Positions 24,678 through 33,097 of a stretch of 64,000 bases of DNA are shown piece after piece (the stretch's first letter is position 1; each line of letters opens with the position of its first letter). This stretch comes from DASUPK01 sp963833375. Its GTDB lineage: Bacteria; Actinomycetota; Thermoleophilia; Solirubrobacterales; 70-9. Under the pieces are notes generated by a model. That model was given only the letters and a program-made list of their open reading frames with translations, had not been told where the DNA came from and made no database searches. Position numbers and translations under genes: made by a program. The stretch is from assembly GCA_963833375.1 (NCBI GenBank), contig CAWHXR010000010.1, positions 372,001-436,000 of the forward strand. Reading direction: 5' to 3'.

Positions 24678-24718
24678 TGTCGTGACATGGGCGGTACCGC
24701 TGGTGTTGAGGCAACGGA

Positions 24719-24979
24719 ATGCTGATCGGTGCTGACACCACCTCCTGGTACATCGGCTTGGGACTCGGGGCCATCGTGGTGGTCGTGGCGGTAATCATCG
24801 TCGTCACCATTCTGGTCCTCGCCAACCGGATCGCCGGCCAGGCCGAAACCGCGAACCAGGCCGTCGAGGTGGTCCGCTCGCAGACTGACCAGCTCGGCGG
24901 CGTCGCGAAGATCAACGATTCAGGCGTCAGGATCCTCCACGCGGCCAGGGCGCTCAGAAAGGCGGCGGTGGGGCACTGA
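24719..24979 (+). CDS. Small single-helix membrane protein, cox cluster 1 of 5
   Basis: 86 residues: short periplasmic start, a long Val/Ile-rich transmembrane helix (about 10-35), then a cytosolic amphipathic helix (RIAGQAETANQAVEVVRSQT) as in DUF948-like proteins. TGA overlaps the next ATG (ATGA). No enzymatic motif. Its place at the head of the cox structural genes suggests a membrane anchor or scaffold for CODH. Confidence 0.65.
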   Translation: MLIGADTTSWYIGLGLGAIVVVVAVIIVVTILVLANRIAGQAETANQAVEVVRSQTDQLGGVAKINDSGVRILHAARALRKAAVGH

Positions 24980-25278
24980 TGGACGTCATGGTCGCCCTGG
25001 CCCACGCGGAACGCACCCTCTGGTACGTGACGTTGGCGGTGGGCCTGGTAGTGGCTCTGGTTGTTGCGGCCATGCTCCTCATGCTGCTCAACCTGCTCAG
25101 GAGGATTCAAACCGGGGTCACGGGCCTGCTCGGCTCCGCCGGGAAGGTCGCCGAGAACACGGAGAACATCCCCCAGCTCGAGGCGACCGCGCCGGTGCTC
25201 GAGCAGATCGCGGCCGAAGGGGTCGTCCAGGACGGCTACATGAACGCGCTCTCGCAGGGCTACGGAGAGCCCGAATGA
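24979..25278 (+). CDS. Small single-helix membrane protein, cox cluster 2 of 5
   Basis: 99 residues: N-terminal helix (about 15-40, VTLAVGLVVALVVAAMLLML), a basic stop-transfer NLLRRIQ, then an amphipathic segment with LLGSAGKVAENTENIPQLEA. Starts inside the stop of protein 1 and overlaps protein 3 by 4 bp. Confidence 0.65.
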   Translation: MDVMVALAHAERTLWYVTLAVGLVVALVVAAMLLMLLNLLRRIQTGVTGLLGSAGKVAENTENIPQLEATAPVLEQIAAEGVVQDGYMNALSQGYGEPE

Positions 25279-25553
25279 GCACCTCGCTCCTGATCGTCCT
25301 GAGTGTGGCCGAGGCCGTCGTCCTCGTGGTCGTCCTGGCGCTCGCGCTGATCGAGATCCGCCGCCGCCTCGAGTCGATCGCCAAGGACCTCGGCGATCTT
25401 GGAAGCGCGCTGACCACGGTGGAGGCGGAGCACCTGCGCCCGCTGCGCCCGGCCGTGGAGGCGATCAACGCCCAGTTCGACGGGATCATCGGCTTGATGC
25501 CCTCCGTGGCCAAGAAGGCCGCCATCGTCGCGGAGCACGTGGAGAGGCGATGA
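25275..25553 (+). CDS. Small single-helix membrane protein, cox cluster 3 of 5
   Basis: 92 residues: TM helix near residues 5-25, then RRRLESIAKDLGDLGSALTT and a second amphipathic helix. The overall plan (TM helix plus coiled-coil-like cytosolic part) repeats that of its neighbours although the sequences differ. Coupled on both sides. Confidence 0.65.
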   Translation: MSTSLLIVLSVAEAVVLVVVLALALIEIRRRLESIAKDLGDLGSALTTVEAEHLRPLRPAVEAINAQFDGIIGLMPSVAKKAAIVAEHVERR

Positions 25554-25807
25554 CGATCTGGTGGATCGGAAATGCCGTGCTGCTGCTCGTGATCGTGCCG
25601 GTCGTCGTGGTGCTGCTCCGGGGCGTGCTCAACGCGGCGAAGGCGGTCACGCCGGCCGTCGAGGCGCTTCGACCGGTGGCAGAAGCCGCGTCGAAGGACC
25701 TCGACGCCGTGGAGCTGCTCAACACGACCCAGGAGCAGGTCAGCCAGACGGTGGCCGTGGTGGCAAATTACGGCGGTTCACTCGACACCATCCTCGAGGA
25801 CGCCTGA
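25550..25807 (+). CDS. Small single-helix membrane protein, cox cluster 4 of 5
   Basis: 85 residues: MTIWWIGNAVLLLVIVPVVV membrane start, then RGVLNAAKAVTPAVEALRPV and TTQEQVSQTVAVVANYGGSL. Same architecture as cox membrane proteins 1-3. Overlaps gene 3 by 4 bp; 1 bp before gene 5. Confidence 0.65.
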   Translation: MTIWWIGNAVLLLVIVPVVVVLLRGVLNAAKAVTPAVEALRPVAEAASKDLDAVELLNTTQEQVSQTVAVVANYGGSLDTILEDA

Positions 25808-25808
25808 G

Positions 25809-26423
25809 ATGGAAGCTGCCGCTGTAGTCACTCTGGTCGCGGTGGTCCTCGTGATCCTGGCCCTGGTCACCTACCTGGTTGCCGTGATCCTGGAGTTGAG
25901 GAAGATCACAGCCGGCCTGGACGCGGTGATCGAGTCGGTGGGTGGCATCGTCAGCAAGAGCAAGCCGGTGAACGGCGTGGTCGAGGCGATCAACAAGGAC
26001 CTCTCCGCGGGCACCGACTTGCTCGAGGGCCTGCTCGAGAAGAAGGCGGGCCAGGACGACGCCGCTGGACTGGTCGAGTCGGTCTTCCCCGGCGCCGGCG
26101 CCTCCGTGCTCGAGCGCCAGGGCAGAACCGGGGAGGTGAAGAACATCGACGAGGTGTACACGAGGGGGGCGGTGCAGCTCGCGCGGCTCGGACGGGAGAG
26201 CCCGCTCGGTGCCGGCGCCATGTCGGGCGCCGCACTCAGGGACCCATCCCACTCGAGCGGCGCGGCGCTCTCGCTCTACACCAATCCCAGCGGCCCGGTC
26301 GCCGATGAGCCGGGAGGGCCCAGACACCGGCCCAGGTCCCCGACGATCGGTACCAATGCTCCGCGGGCGTTCCCGGCAGACGGCGGCCTGGCGCCGGATG
26401 ATTCGACGGCGTCGGGTACATGA
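25809..26423 (+). CDS. Membrane-anchored protein with disordered tail, cox cluster 5 of 5
   Basis: 204 residues: TM helix (about 5-30), an amphipathic region like its neighbours (LRKITAGLDAVIESVGGIVS), a conserved-looking middle (INKDLSAGTDLLEGLLEKKA), then ~80 residues rich in Gly/Pro/Ser and probably disordered. Last of the set before coxM. Confidence 0.6.
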   Translation: MEAAAVVTLVAVVLVILALVTYLVAVILELRKITAGLDAVIESVGGIVSKSKPVNGVVEAINKDLSAGTDLLEGLLEKKAGQDDAAGLVESVFPGAGASVLERQGRTGEVKNIDEVYTRGAVQLARLGRESPLGAGAMSGAALRDPSHSSGAALSLYTNPSGPVADEPGGPRHRPRSPTIGTNAPRAFPADGGLAPDDSTASGT

Positions 26424-26446
26424 GTAGGGGACGGGAGGTTCTCTAG

Positions 26447-27322
26447 TTGCAGACCCCCGGACCATTCGAGTACGAGCGGGCGACCAGCATCCGGAACGCG
26501 ATCGAGCTGCTCGAGAAGTACGGGCCCGAGACGCGCATCCTGGCCGGCGGACACAGCCTGCTGCCGATGATGAAGCTGAGGCTGGCGAACCCCGAGCGGC
26601 TGATCGACATCAACGAGCTCGATGAGCTCTCCTACATAGGGGAGGCCGATGGGGAGATCCGGATCGGGGCCATGACCCGCCATCGCGAGCTGCTCGAATC
26701 GGAGCTGCTGGCCCGGCATTTCCCGATCTTCGTCGACGCCGAGAAGGTGATCGCCGATCCCGTGGTGCGAAACCGCGGCACGATCGGCGGCTCGCTCGCC
26801 CAGGCCGATGCCGCAGAGGACCTTTCGGCCGTCTGCTCGGCGCTGAAGGCGAACGTCGTGATCGCCGGCTCCGGCGGCCAGCGCGTCGTCTCGATGGAGG
26901 ACTTCCACGTCGGGCCCTACATGACCGCGATCGAGGACGCCCAGATCCTGACCGAGGTCCGCCTGCCCCTGAGGCCAGGTGGCGGCAGCGCCCACGAGAA
27001 GGTCGAGAGGCGGGCCGGGGATTGGGCGATCGTCGCGGTGTCTGCGGCGCTCTGGATGGAGGGAGGCAGGATCGCCGACGCAGGGGTTGCGCTGAGCGCC
27101 GCCGGACCGACCACGGTCCACGCGACGCGCTCCGAGGAGCTTCTGCGAGGCAAGGAACCCTCCGAGGAGCTGTTCGCTCAGGCCGGCGCGTTGGCGTCGG
27201 AGGACTGCTCGCCGATCGCGGACGGGCGCGGCCCCGTCGACTACAAGCGCCACCTCGCCGGCGAGCTCAGCAAACGCGCTCTCAGACGAGCCGCGGAACG
27301 TGCCTCGAACCAGGAGGGCTGA
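26447..27322 (+). CDS. coxM: Aerobic CO dehydrogenase medium (FAD) subunit CoxM
   Basis: 291 residues, TTG start behind ACGGGAGG. FAD-binding motifs AGGHSLLPMMKLRLANPERL (about residues 32-51) and TIGGSLAQADAAEDLSAV (about 109-126) match CoxM of form I CODH; the C-terminal domain is of the CO_deh_flav_C type. Passes electrons from the Fe-S subunit to the respiratory chain. The coxS ATG follows its stop directly. Confidence 0.95.
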   Translation: MQTPGPFEYERATSIRNAIELLEKYGPETRILAGGHSLLPMMKLRLANPERLIDINELDELSYIGEADGEIRIGAMTRHRELLESELLARHFPIFVDAEKVIADPVVRNRGTIGGSLAQADAAEDLSAVCSALKANVVIAGSGGQRVVSMEDFHVGPYMTAIEDAQILTEVRLPLRPGGGSAHEKVERRAGDWAIVAVSAALWMEGGRIADAGVALSAAGPTTVHATRSEELLRGKEPSEELFAQAGALASEDCSPIADGRGPVDYKRHLAGELSKRALRRAAERASNQEG

Positions 27323-27799
27323 ATGGAAATCACTGTCAAGGTCAACGGCGAGGAGGTCACCCGGGACATCGAGCCGGCCCTCTTGCTCGTGCATTTCATC
27401 CGGGACACGCTCGGCCTGACCGGGACGCACTGGGGCTGCGACACCTCCAACTGCGGCGCCTGCGTCGTGCATCTCGACGGGCGGCCGGTGAAGTCCTGCA
27501 CCACACTCGCCGCGAGCTGCGACGGGCACGAGATTCGCACGATCGAGTCGATGGAGGTGAACGGCCAGCTCGATCCGGTCCAGCAGGGCTTCCACGAAGA
27601 GCACGGCCTCCAGTGCGGCTTCTGCACGCCAGGGATGATCATGACCGCCAGGGCCCTGCTGGATGAGAATCCTGACCCCTCCGAGGCCGAGATCCGCACC
27701 GCGATCTCGGGCGCGATTTGCCGGTGTACCGGCTATGCCAACATCGTCAGGGCTGTCCGCTGGGCCGCCGAGCACGAGTCGGCCGAATCGAGGAGATGA
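27323..27799 (+). CDS. coxS: Aerobic CO dehydrogenase small (2Fe-2S) subunit CoxS
   Basis: 158 residues with both [2Fe-2S] sites: plant-type CDTSNCGACVVHLDGRPVKSC region near residues 40-60 and the C-terminal CGFCTPGM plus CRCTGY pair. Carries electrons from the Mo-Cu centre to CoxM. Its stop TGA lies within ATGA, next to the coxL start. Confidence 0.96.
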   Translation: MEITVKVNGEEVTRDIEPALLLVHFIRDTLGLTGTHWGCDTSNCGACVVHLDGRPVKSCTTLAASCDGHEIRTIESMEVNGQLDPVQQGFHEEHGLQCGFCTPGMIMTARALLDENPDPSEAEIRTAISGAICRCTGYANIVRAVRWAAEHESAESRR

Positions 27800-27801
27800 A
27801 G

Positions 27802-30171
27802 ATGGCGACGACCGCGGCGAAAGAGACGCCTCTCGGCTACGGCAACATGAAGCGCAAGGAGGACGCGCGCTTCATTCGAGGACAGGGGAAGTACCTCGAC
27901 GACATCGTCCTGCCCGGGATGCTCCATGGGGCCGTGCTGCGCAGCCCCTACGCGCACGCCCGGATCGTCTCGATCGACACCTCGGGCGCGCTCGCGCATC
28001 CCAAGGTGCACCGGGTGATCACGGCCAAGGACCTCGAGACGCTCGGCCTCGCCTGGATGCCGACGCTTTCCTACGACTCGCAGGCCGTCCTCGCCGGGGA
28101 CAAGGTGAGGTTCCAGGGCCAGGAGGTGGCCTTCGTGATCGCCGAGGACCGCTACTCAGCACGCGACGCCCTACCGCTGATCGACGTCGAGTACGAGCCG
28201 CTGCCCGCCGTGGTAAACGCCCGGAAGGCCCTCGATCCCGATGCGCCGCTGATCCGCGACGACAAGCCGGATCAGACCGACAACCTCGCGACCCCGCTGT
28301 GGGAGGCGGGCGACGCCGAGGAGTGCGATCGCGTCTTCGCCGAGGCGGACATCGTCGTCAGCCGGGACATGATCTATCCGCGCTGCCACCCGGCGCCGCT
28401 CGAGACCTGCGGCATGATCGCCGACATGAACCCGGAAACGGGTCAGCTCGACATCTACAACGGCAACCAGGCCCCGAATCTCCACCGGACCGTGTACGCG
28501 CAGGTCGCCGGCCTGCCCGAGCAGATGATTCGGATCATGACGAACGACATCGGGGGCGGATTCGGCAACAAGGTCCCCGTCTATCCGGGCTACGTCAGCA
28601 CGATCGTCGGCTCCATCGTCACCGGGAAGCCGGTCAAATGGGTCGAGGACCGCTCGGAGAACCTGATGTCCACGGGGTTTGCGCGCGACTACGTGATGAG
28701 CGGTCGGATCTGCGCCAAGGACGGAAGGATCACAGGCGCCCAGGTTGACGTGATCGCGGATCACGGCGCCTTCGACAGCACGGCTCAGCCCTCGAAGTTC
28801 CCCGCGGGCTTCTTCCACGTGTTCGCGGGCTCCTACGACCTGGAGGCGGCCCATTGCAGCGTCAAGGCCGTCTACACGAACAAGGCGCCCGGCGGAGTGG
28901 CCTACCGCTGTTCCTTCCGGGTCACCGAGGGCATCTACCTGATCGAGCGGCTGGTCGGAGAGCTCGCGCTCAGGATGGAGGTCGATCCCACGGAGCTGCG
29001 GATGAAGAGCTTCATCCGCCCCGAGCAGTTCCCCTACGAGAACAAGACCGGCTGGACCTACGACTCGGGCGAGTACGAGAAGACGATGCGGGAGGCGATG
29101 AGGATCGCCGGCTACGACGAACTCCGCAAGGAGCAGGCGGAAAAGCGCGAGCGCGGCGAGCTGATGGGCATCGGCGTCGCCTTCTTCACCGAGGTCGTCG
29201 GGGCCGGGCCGAAGAAGCACATGGACATCCTCGGACAGGGCATGGCGGACGGCTGCGATCTCCGCGTACACGCCTCCGGCAAGGCGGTGCTCAGCATCAG
29301 CGCTCAGACTCAGGGCCAGGCCCACGAGACCACCTTCGCGCAGATCGTCGCCGAGGAGCTCGGCATCTCACCGGACGACATCCAGGTTCGCCACGGAGAT
29401 ACCGACCGCACGCCCTACGGGCTCGGCACCTACGGGAGTCGCTCCACTCCCGTGTCGGGCGCCGCCGCGGCGGTGGCCGCACGCAGGGTGCGCGACAAAG
29501 CGCGCCTGATCGCCGCCGGGATGCTGGAAAGCTCCCCCGAGGACCTCGTCTGGGAGAAGGGCCGCTGGTCCGTGAAGGGCGATCCGGAGAAGGGCGCGAC
29601 CATCGATCAGATCGCCGAGGCCGCCTACGGGGATGCCCCGCTGCCCGAGGGACTCGAGGGAGGCCTCGACGGCCAATCCGTTTACGACCCTCCCAACCTC
29701 ACCTACCCCTGCGGCGCCTACATCTGCGTCGTCGACGTCGACCCGGATACCGCCGAGGTGAAGTTGAGGCGGTTCATCGCCGTGGACGACTGCGGGGTGC
29801 GCATCAATCCGATGATCGTCGACGGGCAGATCATGGGCGGCCTGGCCGAGGGAGTCGGGATCGCCCTGATGGAGCTGATCAGCTTCGACGAGCAGGGCAA
29901 CTGCCTGAACGGCTCGATGATGGACTATTTGATCCCGACCGCCCTCGAGTGCCCGGACTGGGAGTTGGGCGCCACTGTCACTCCTTGCCCGCACCACCCG
30001 ATCGGGGCCAAGGGCGTCGGTGAATCGGCCACCAACGGCTCGCCCCCCGCGATCGTCAACGCCGTCTGCGATGCCCTCTACAAGAGCCACGGGGTTGCGC
30101 ACATCGACATGCCACTGAGCCCGGCCCGTGTCTGGGCGGCGATGCAGGGCAGGGCCGAGCCGCCGCAGTGA
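27802..30171 (+). CDS. coxL: Aerobic CO dehydrogenase large subunit CoxL, form I
   Basis: 789 residues. The active-site loop AYRCSFR (residues 367-373, Cys370) is the form I signature; that Cys binds Cu in the Mo-S-Cu site of Oligotropha CoxL. Further Mo-cofactor motifs: GGGFGNKVPVYPGY, QTQGQAHETTFAQ and the catalytic Glu741 in GAKGVGESATNG. Oxidises CO to CO2. Start at the second ATG (MATTAAK), 6 bases after GAGGAG; ATG 27796 is an alternative. coxE begins 4 bp before its stop. Confidence 0.97.
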   Translation: MATTAAKETPLGYGNMKRKEDARFIRGQGKYLDDIVLPGMLHGAVLRSPYAHARIVSIDTSGALAHPKVHRVITAKDLETLGLAWMPTLSYDSQAVLAGDKVRFQGQEVAFVIAEDRYSARDALPLIDVEYEPLPAVVNARKALDPDAPLIRDDKPDQTDNLATPLWEAGDAEECDRVFAEADIVVSRDMIYPRCHPAPLETCGMIADMNPETGQLDIYNGNQAPNLHRTVYAQVAGLPEQMIRIMTNDIGGGFGNKVPVYPGYVSTIVGSIVTGKPVKWVEDRSENLMSTGFARDYVMSGRICAKDGRITGAQVDVIADHGAFDSTAQPSKFPAGFFHVFAGSYDLEAAHCSVKAVYTNKAPGGVAYRCSFRVTEGIYLIERLVGELALRMEVDPTELRMKSFIRPEQFPYENKTGWTYDSGEYEKTMREAMRIAGYDELRKEQAEKRERGELMGIGVAFFTEVVGAGPKKHMDILGQGMADGCDLRVHASGKAVLSISAQTQGQAHETTFAQIVAEELGISPDDIQVRHGDTDRTPYGLGTYGSRSTPVSGAAAAVAARRVRDKARLIAAGMLESSPEDLVWEKGRWSVKGDPEKGATIDQIAEAAYGDAPLPEGLEGGLDGQSVYDPPNLTYPCGAYICVVDVDPDTAEVKLRRFIAVDDCGVRINPMIVDGQIMGGLAEGVGIALMELISFDEQGNCLNGSMMDYLIPTALECPDWELGATVTPCPHHPIGAKGVGESATNGSPPAIVNAVCDALYKSHGVAHIDMPLSPARVWAAMQGRAEPPQ

Positions 30172-31520
30172 ACAGGCTGCTTGAGCTCGACAGGATCGAT
30201 CTTCCCGCTCTGGCCACCGCGCTGGGTCAACGGCTGCGGGCGGCAGGCGTGCCCACCACCCCGGAGCGGGCGTCCCGATTCGCGCGGGCGCTGGCGCTCG
30301 TGGCGCCGGTCAGGCGAGCAGAGCTCTACTGGACCGCAAGATCCGTCTTCGTCTCCTCGCAGGCGCAGCTGCCTACCTTCGATCGCGTCTTCGCTGCGGT
30401 GTTCGACCCGGCTCTGGAGCCGGACGAGGAGCGCGGCGACCCGTATTCCCCGATCCTGACGAGCTCACGGCCGAGCGAGCTCCCGCCGGCTCCGCAAGCC
30501 CGCTCGGTGCCTGGGGAAAGGCGTTCCGACGAGGGCGGCGGCGTGCGAGGGACGGTGTCCCCGCCAAGAGACGACCGCGACGCGCGCGAGGTCGAGGTGC
30601 CGCTGGCGAGCGCCAGCGAGGAGGAGCGCCTGCGGAAGAAGAGCTTCGAGGAGCTTGCTCCGGACGAGCTCGAGCGGATCCGGCGCCTGATGGCGGCACT
30701 GGAGCTCGCCGCCCCGCAGCGCCGCTCCAGGAGGAGGCGCCGCGCGAGGCGCGGCGAGCACCTCGACCTGCGGCGGACTCTGCGCGCCAGCCTCCGCACG
30801 GGTGGCGACCCGATGACGCTCGCCAGCCGCAGCCGGCGGACACGCCCGCGACGGCTGGTGCTGCTCTGCGACATCTCGGGATCGATGGAGCCATACGCGC
30901 GGGCGTATCTCCACCTCCTGACCTCGGCGGTCGCCGGCGGCGCCCCGGCAGAGGCATTCGTCTTCGCGACTCGCCTGACGCGCCTCACCCGCGCGCTGGG
31001 CGGGCGCAACCCGGAGGCCGCCATTCAGCGAGCCGTCGCCGCGGCTCCGGACTGGTCGAGCGGAACACGGATCGGAGAGGCGCTTGGCACCTTCAACGAC
31101 CGCTACGGGCGCCGAGGAATGGCGAGGGGCGCGGTGGTGGTGATCCTCTCGGACGGCTGGGAGCGCGCGGATCCCGCTCTCGTCGGTCGTGAGATGGAGC
31201 GTCTCGCGCGGCTGGCCCATCGAATCGTCTGGGTCAACCCCCGCGCCGGCGCCCCGGGCTTCTCTCCGGGGGTGGGTGGGATGGCTGCGGCGCTGCCCCA
31301 CTGCGACGCTCTGGTCAGGGGCCACTCAGTGGAGGCCATGTACGAGGTGGCCGAGGCGATTGCGGCCGGCGATGCCCGGCCGGAGGCAGTCTGGACTGGG
31401 GAACCGGATCCGGCCGAAGACTCCGAACCCTCATGGCCCAGCGCCGAGCGAACCGAGGCGCAGCGGCCGGTACCCATGCCGAGCGGCTCCGGACCCAAGC
31501 GGGGGAGGACTGCCCATTGA
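30168..31520 (+). CDS. coxE: CoxE-like VWA-domain maturation protein
   Basis: 450 residues, GTG start overlapping the coxL stop (GTGA). A helical N-terminal domain, an Arg/Glu-rich linker, then a von Willebrand A domain with MIDAS motif DISGSM near residue 240 and the later SSGTRIGEAL and VVILSDGWERAD segments. With the MoxR ATPase CoxD it is needed to assemble the Cu-containing site of CODH in Oligotropha. C-terminal ~60 residues are low complexity. Confidence 0.88.
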   Translation: MNRLLELDRIDLPALATALGQRLRAAGVPTTPERASRFARALALVAPVRRAELYWTARSVFVSSQAQLPTFDRVFAAVFDPALEPDEERGDPYSPILTSSRPSELPPAPQARSVPGERRSDEGGGVRGTVSPPRDDRDAREVEVPLASASEEERLRKKSFEELAPDELERIRRLMAALELAAPQRRSRRRRRARRGEHLDLRRTLRASLRTGGDPMTLASRSRRTRPRRLVLLCDISGSMEPYARAYLHLLTSAVAGGAPAEAFVFATRLTRLTRALGGRNPEAAIQRAVAAAPDWSSGTRIGEALGTFNDRYGRRGMARGAVVVILSDGWERADPALVGREMERLARLAHRIVWVNPRAGAPGFSPGVGGMAAALPHCDALVRGHSVEAMYEVAEAIAAGDARPEAVWTGEPDPAEDSEPSWPSAERTEAQRPVPMPSGSGPKRGRTAH

Positions 31521-31544
31521 CTACACCCGAGGAAAGGACTCGAG

Positions 31545-32024
31545 ATGCCTGAGGACGCCACCTACCGGGCCGTGTTCCTTCGAATGCATCCGACGGGAAA
31601 GGCGGTTCTCAGCCTCAGCGAGGCTTCGCAGGGAGAGGAGGCGAAGCTCGCGAGCATCGCCGCGGAGGAGCTCGGCATTCCGCCGGAGGACATCAAGGTC
31701 GTCCACGAGGACACCGACCGCTTCGGTGAGGGAAACAGCTTCAACGCCGGCCCCAGCGATGCCGTCGGCGAGAAGGTCGCCATCACCGCACGCAAGCTGC
31801 GAGACAAGGCGCAAGTCGTGGCCGCCTCAATGCTCGAGGCTTCGCCGGACGCGCTTCGGTTCGACAATGGCCACTGGAGCGTCGTGGGCGGCGACCCCGA
31901 GGGGGTCAGGATCCAGGCGGTCGCGCTCCATACCTTCGGCGGCTTCGAGCTCCCCGAGGGGATCGAGGGCTCTCTTGACGCCCAGACGACCTACAGGGTC
32001 GAGGCGGTGCAAGCGGCTGAGTAG
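31545..32024 (+). CDS. Freestanding CoxL-segment paralog (orphan Mo-hydroxylase subdomain)
   Basis: 159 residues, start behind GAAAGGA. Nearly its whole length aligns with residues ~490-630 of the CoxL encoded just upstream: PTGKAVLSLSEASQGEEAKL vs ASGKAVLSISAQTQGQAHET, AAEELGIPPEDIKVVHEDTD vs VAEELGISPDDIQVRHGDTD, KLRDKAQVVAASMLEASPDA, LPEGIEGSLDAQTTY. The QGQAHE cofactor residues are changed to QGEEAK, and all other cofactor and Cu motifs are absent, so it cannot be an enzyme. Possibly an assembly chaperone or decoy for CoxL, or a stabilised duplication. Confidence 0.8.
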   Translation: MPEDATYRAVFLRMHPTGKAVLSLSEASQGEEAKLASIAAEELGIPPEDIKVVHEDTDRFGEGNSFNAGPSDAVGEKVAITARKLRDKAQVVAASMLEASPDALRFDNGHWSVVGGDPEGVRIQAVALHTFGGFELPEGIEGSLDAQTTYRVEAVQAAE

Positions 32025-32101
32025 GCCCAGGCCCGAGTGGGCGCCAGAGTACCCTTGCCTCGAGAGGTGATGCTGTGCCTGAAGGCGACGGAGGAGCCGC
32101 G

Positions 32102-33097
32102 ATGAACGCCAATCACTGGGCTGCGTCGAGGGGGGATCGGCCGGCCCAGGGAGCGCCGTTCGCGGCGGCAACCGTGGTCCGGGCAGAGAGCCCGACCAGC
32201 GTCAGGGCGGGGGACTCGGCGATCGTGCGTCCCGACGGCACCATCGAGGGGTTCGTGGGAGGCACCTGCGCCGAGGCTTCGGTTCGCCTCTACTCGCTCC
32301 GTGCGATGGAGTCCGGCGAGCCGTTGCTGCTCCGCATCCTGCCCGGTGGTGCCGAGGGCCAACCGGAGACCGCCGAGGGCGCCGTCACGGTCAAGAACCC
32401 TTGTCTCAGCGGCGGCGCGCTGGAGATCTTCCTCGAGCCGCATCTTCCACCCGCGGCCCTGCGGGTGGTCGGCGTGGCTCCGATCGCAGATGCCCTCGCG
32501 GATCTGGCGAGGCGGCTGGGCTATGCGGTCGAGTCGGGCCCGGCGGAGGAGGCCGAACCCAGCCCCGACGACGCCGCGGTCGTCGTCGCCTCCCACGGTC
32601 ACGACGAGGAGCGTGTCCTCACCGCGGCCCTGCGGTCCGGCGTGCCATATGTGGCGCTGGTAGCGAGCGAAGTACGCGGGCAGGCCGTGCGGGAGTCGCT
32701 CGATCTGTCCGAGGAGGACCGCGCTCGGCTGCATACCCCTGCGGGCCTCGAGATCGGCGCGGAGACCCCCGAGGAGATCGCGCTGGCGATTCTCGCCGAG
32801 ATCGTCACATTGCGCCCCTCGGGCGGACCGCGCGCAGTGGCGAAGCCGTCGGTGGCCGGAACAGCGGCGTCCGAGCAGGATCGTCCGGCTGAGAAGGTCC
32901 CCGCCGAGCCGTCGGCGGCACCGGCGCCGGTCGTCATCTCGACCGATACCGCCGTCGATCCGGTCTGCGGCATGGAGGTCGCGGCCAGCGAGGCCAGCAT
33001 CCACTTGGAGCGAGGGGGCGAGCTCTACTACTTTTGCTCGGAGGGTTGCCGCGACACCTTCCATGCAGAGGGCGTTCCCGATGGCGCGGCCCACTGA
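32102..33097 (+). CDS. XdhC/CoxI-like protein fused to a YHS metal-binding domain
   Basis: 331 residues. XdhC N-domain (FAAATVVRAESPTSVRAGDS, FVGGTCAEASV in place of the usual GGCVE), a Rossmann-like XdhC C-domain (AAVVVASHGHDEERVLTAAL), an Ala/Pro linker, then a YHS domain (VDPVCGMEV near residue 283, YYFCSEGCRDTF near 310) whose cysteines bind metal. XdhC proteins sulfurate and insert the Mo cofactor; the YHS part could handle Cu. ATG chosen for the GGAGGAG 5 bases upstream; GTG 32075 is possible. Overlaps the next gene by 17 bp. Confidence 0.8.
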   Translation: MNANHWAASRGDRPAQGAPFAAATVVRAESPTSVRAGDSAIVRPDGTIEGFVGGTCAEASVRLYSLRAMESGEPLLLRILPGGAEGQPETAEGAVTVKNPCLSGGALEIFLEPHLPPAALRVVGVAPIADALADLARRLGYAVESGPAEEAEPSPDDAAVVVASHGHDEERVLTAALRSGVPYVALVASEVRGQAVRESLDLSEEDRARLHTPAGLEIGAETPEEIALAILAEIVTLRPSGGPRAVAKPSVAGTAASEQDRPAEKVPAEPSAAPAPVVISTDTAVDPVCGMEVAASEASIHLERGGELYYFCSEGCRDTFHAEGVPDGAAH

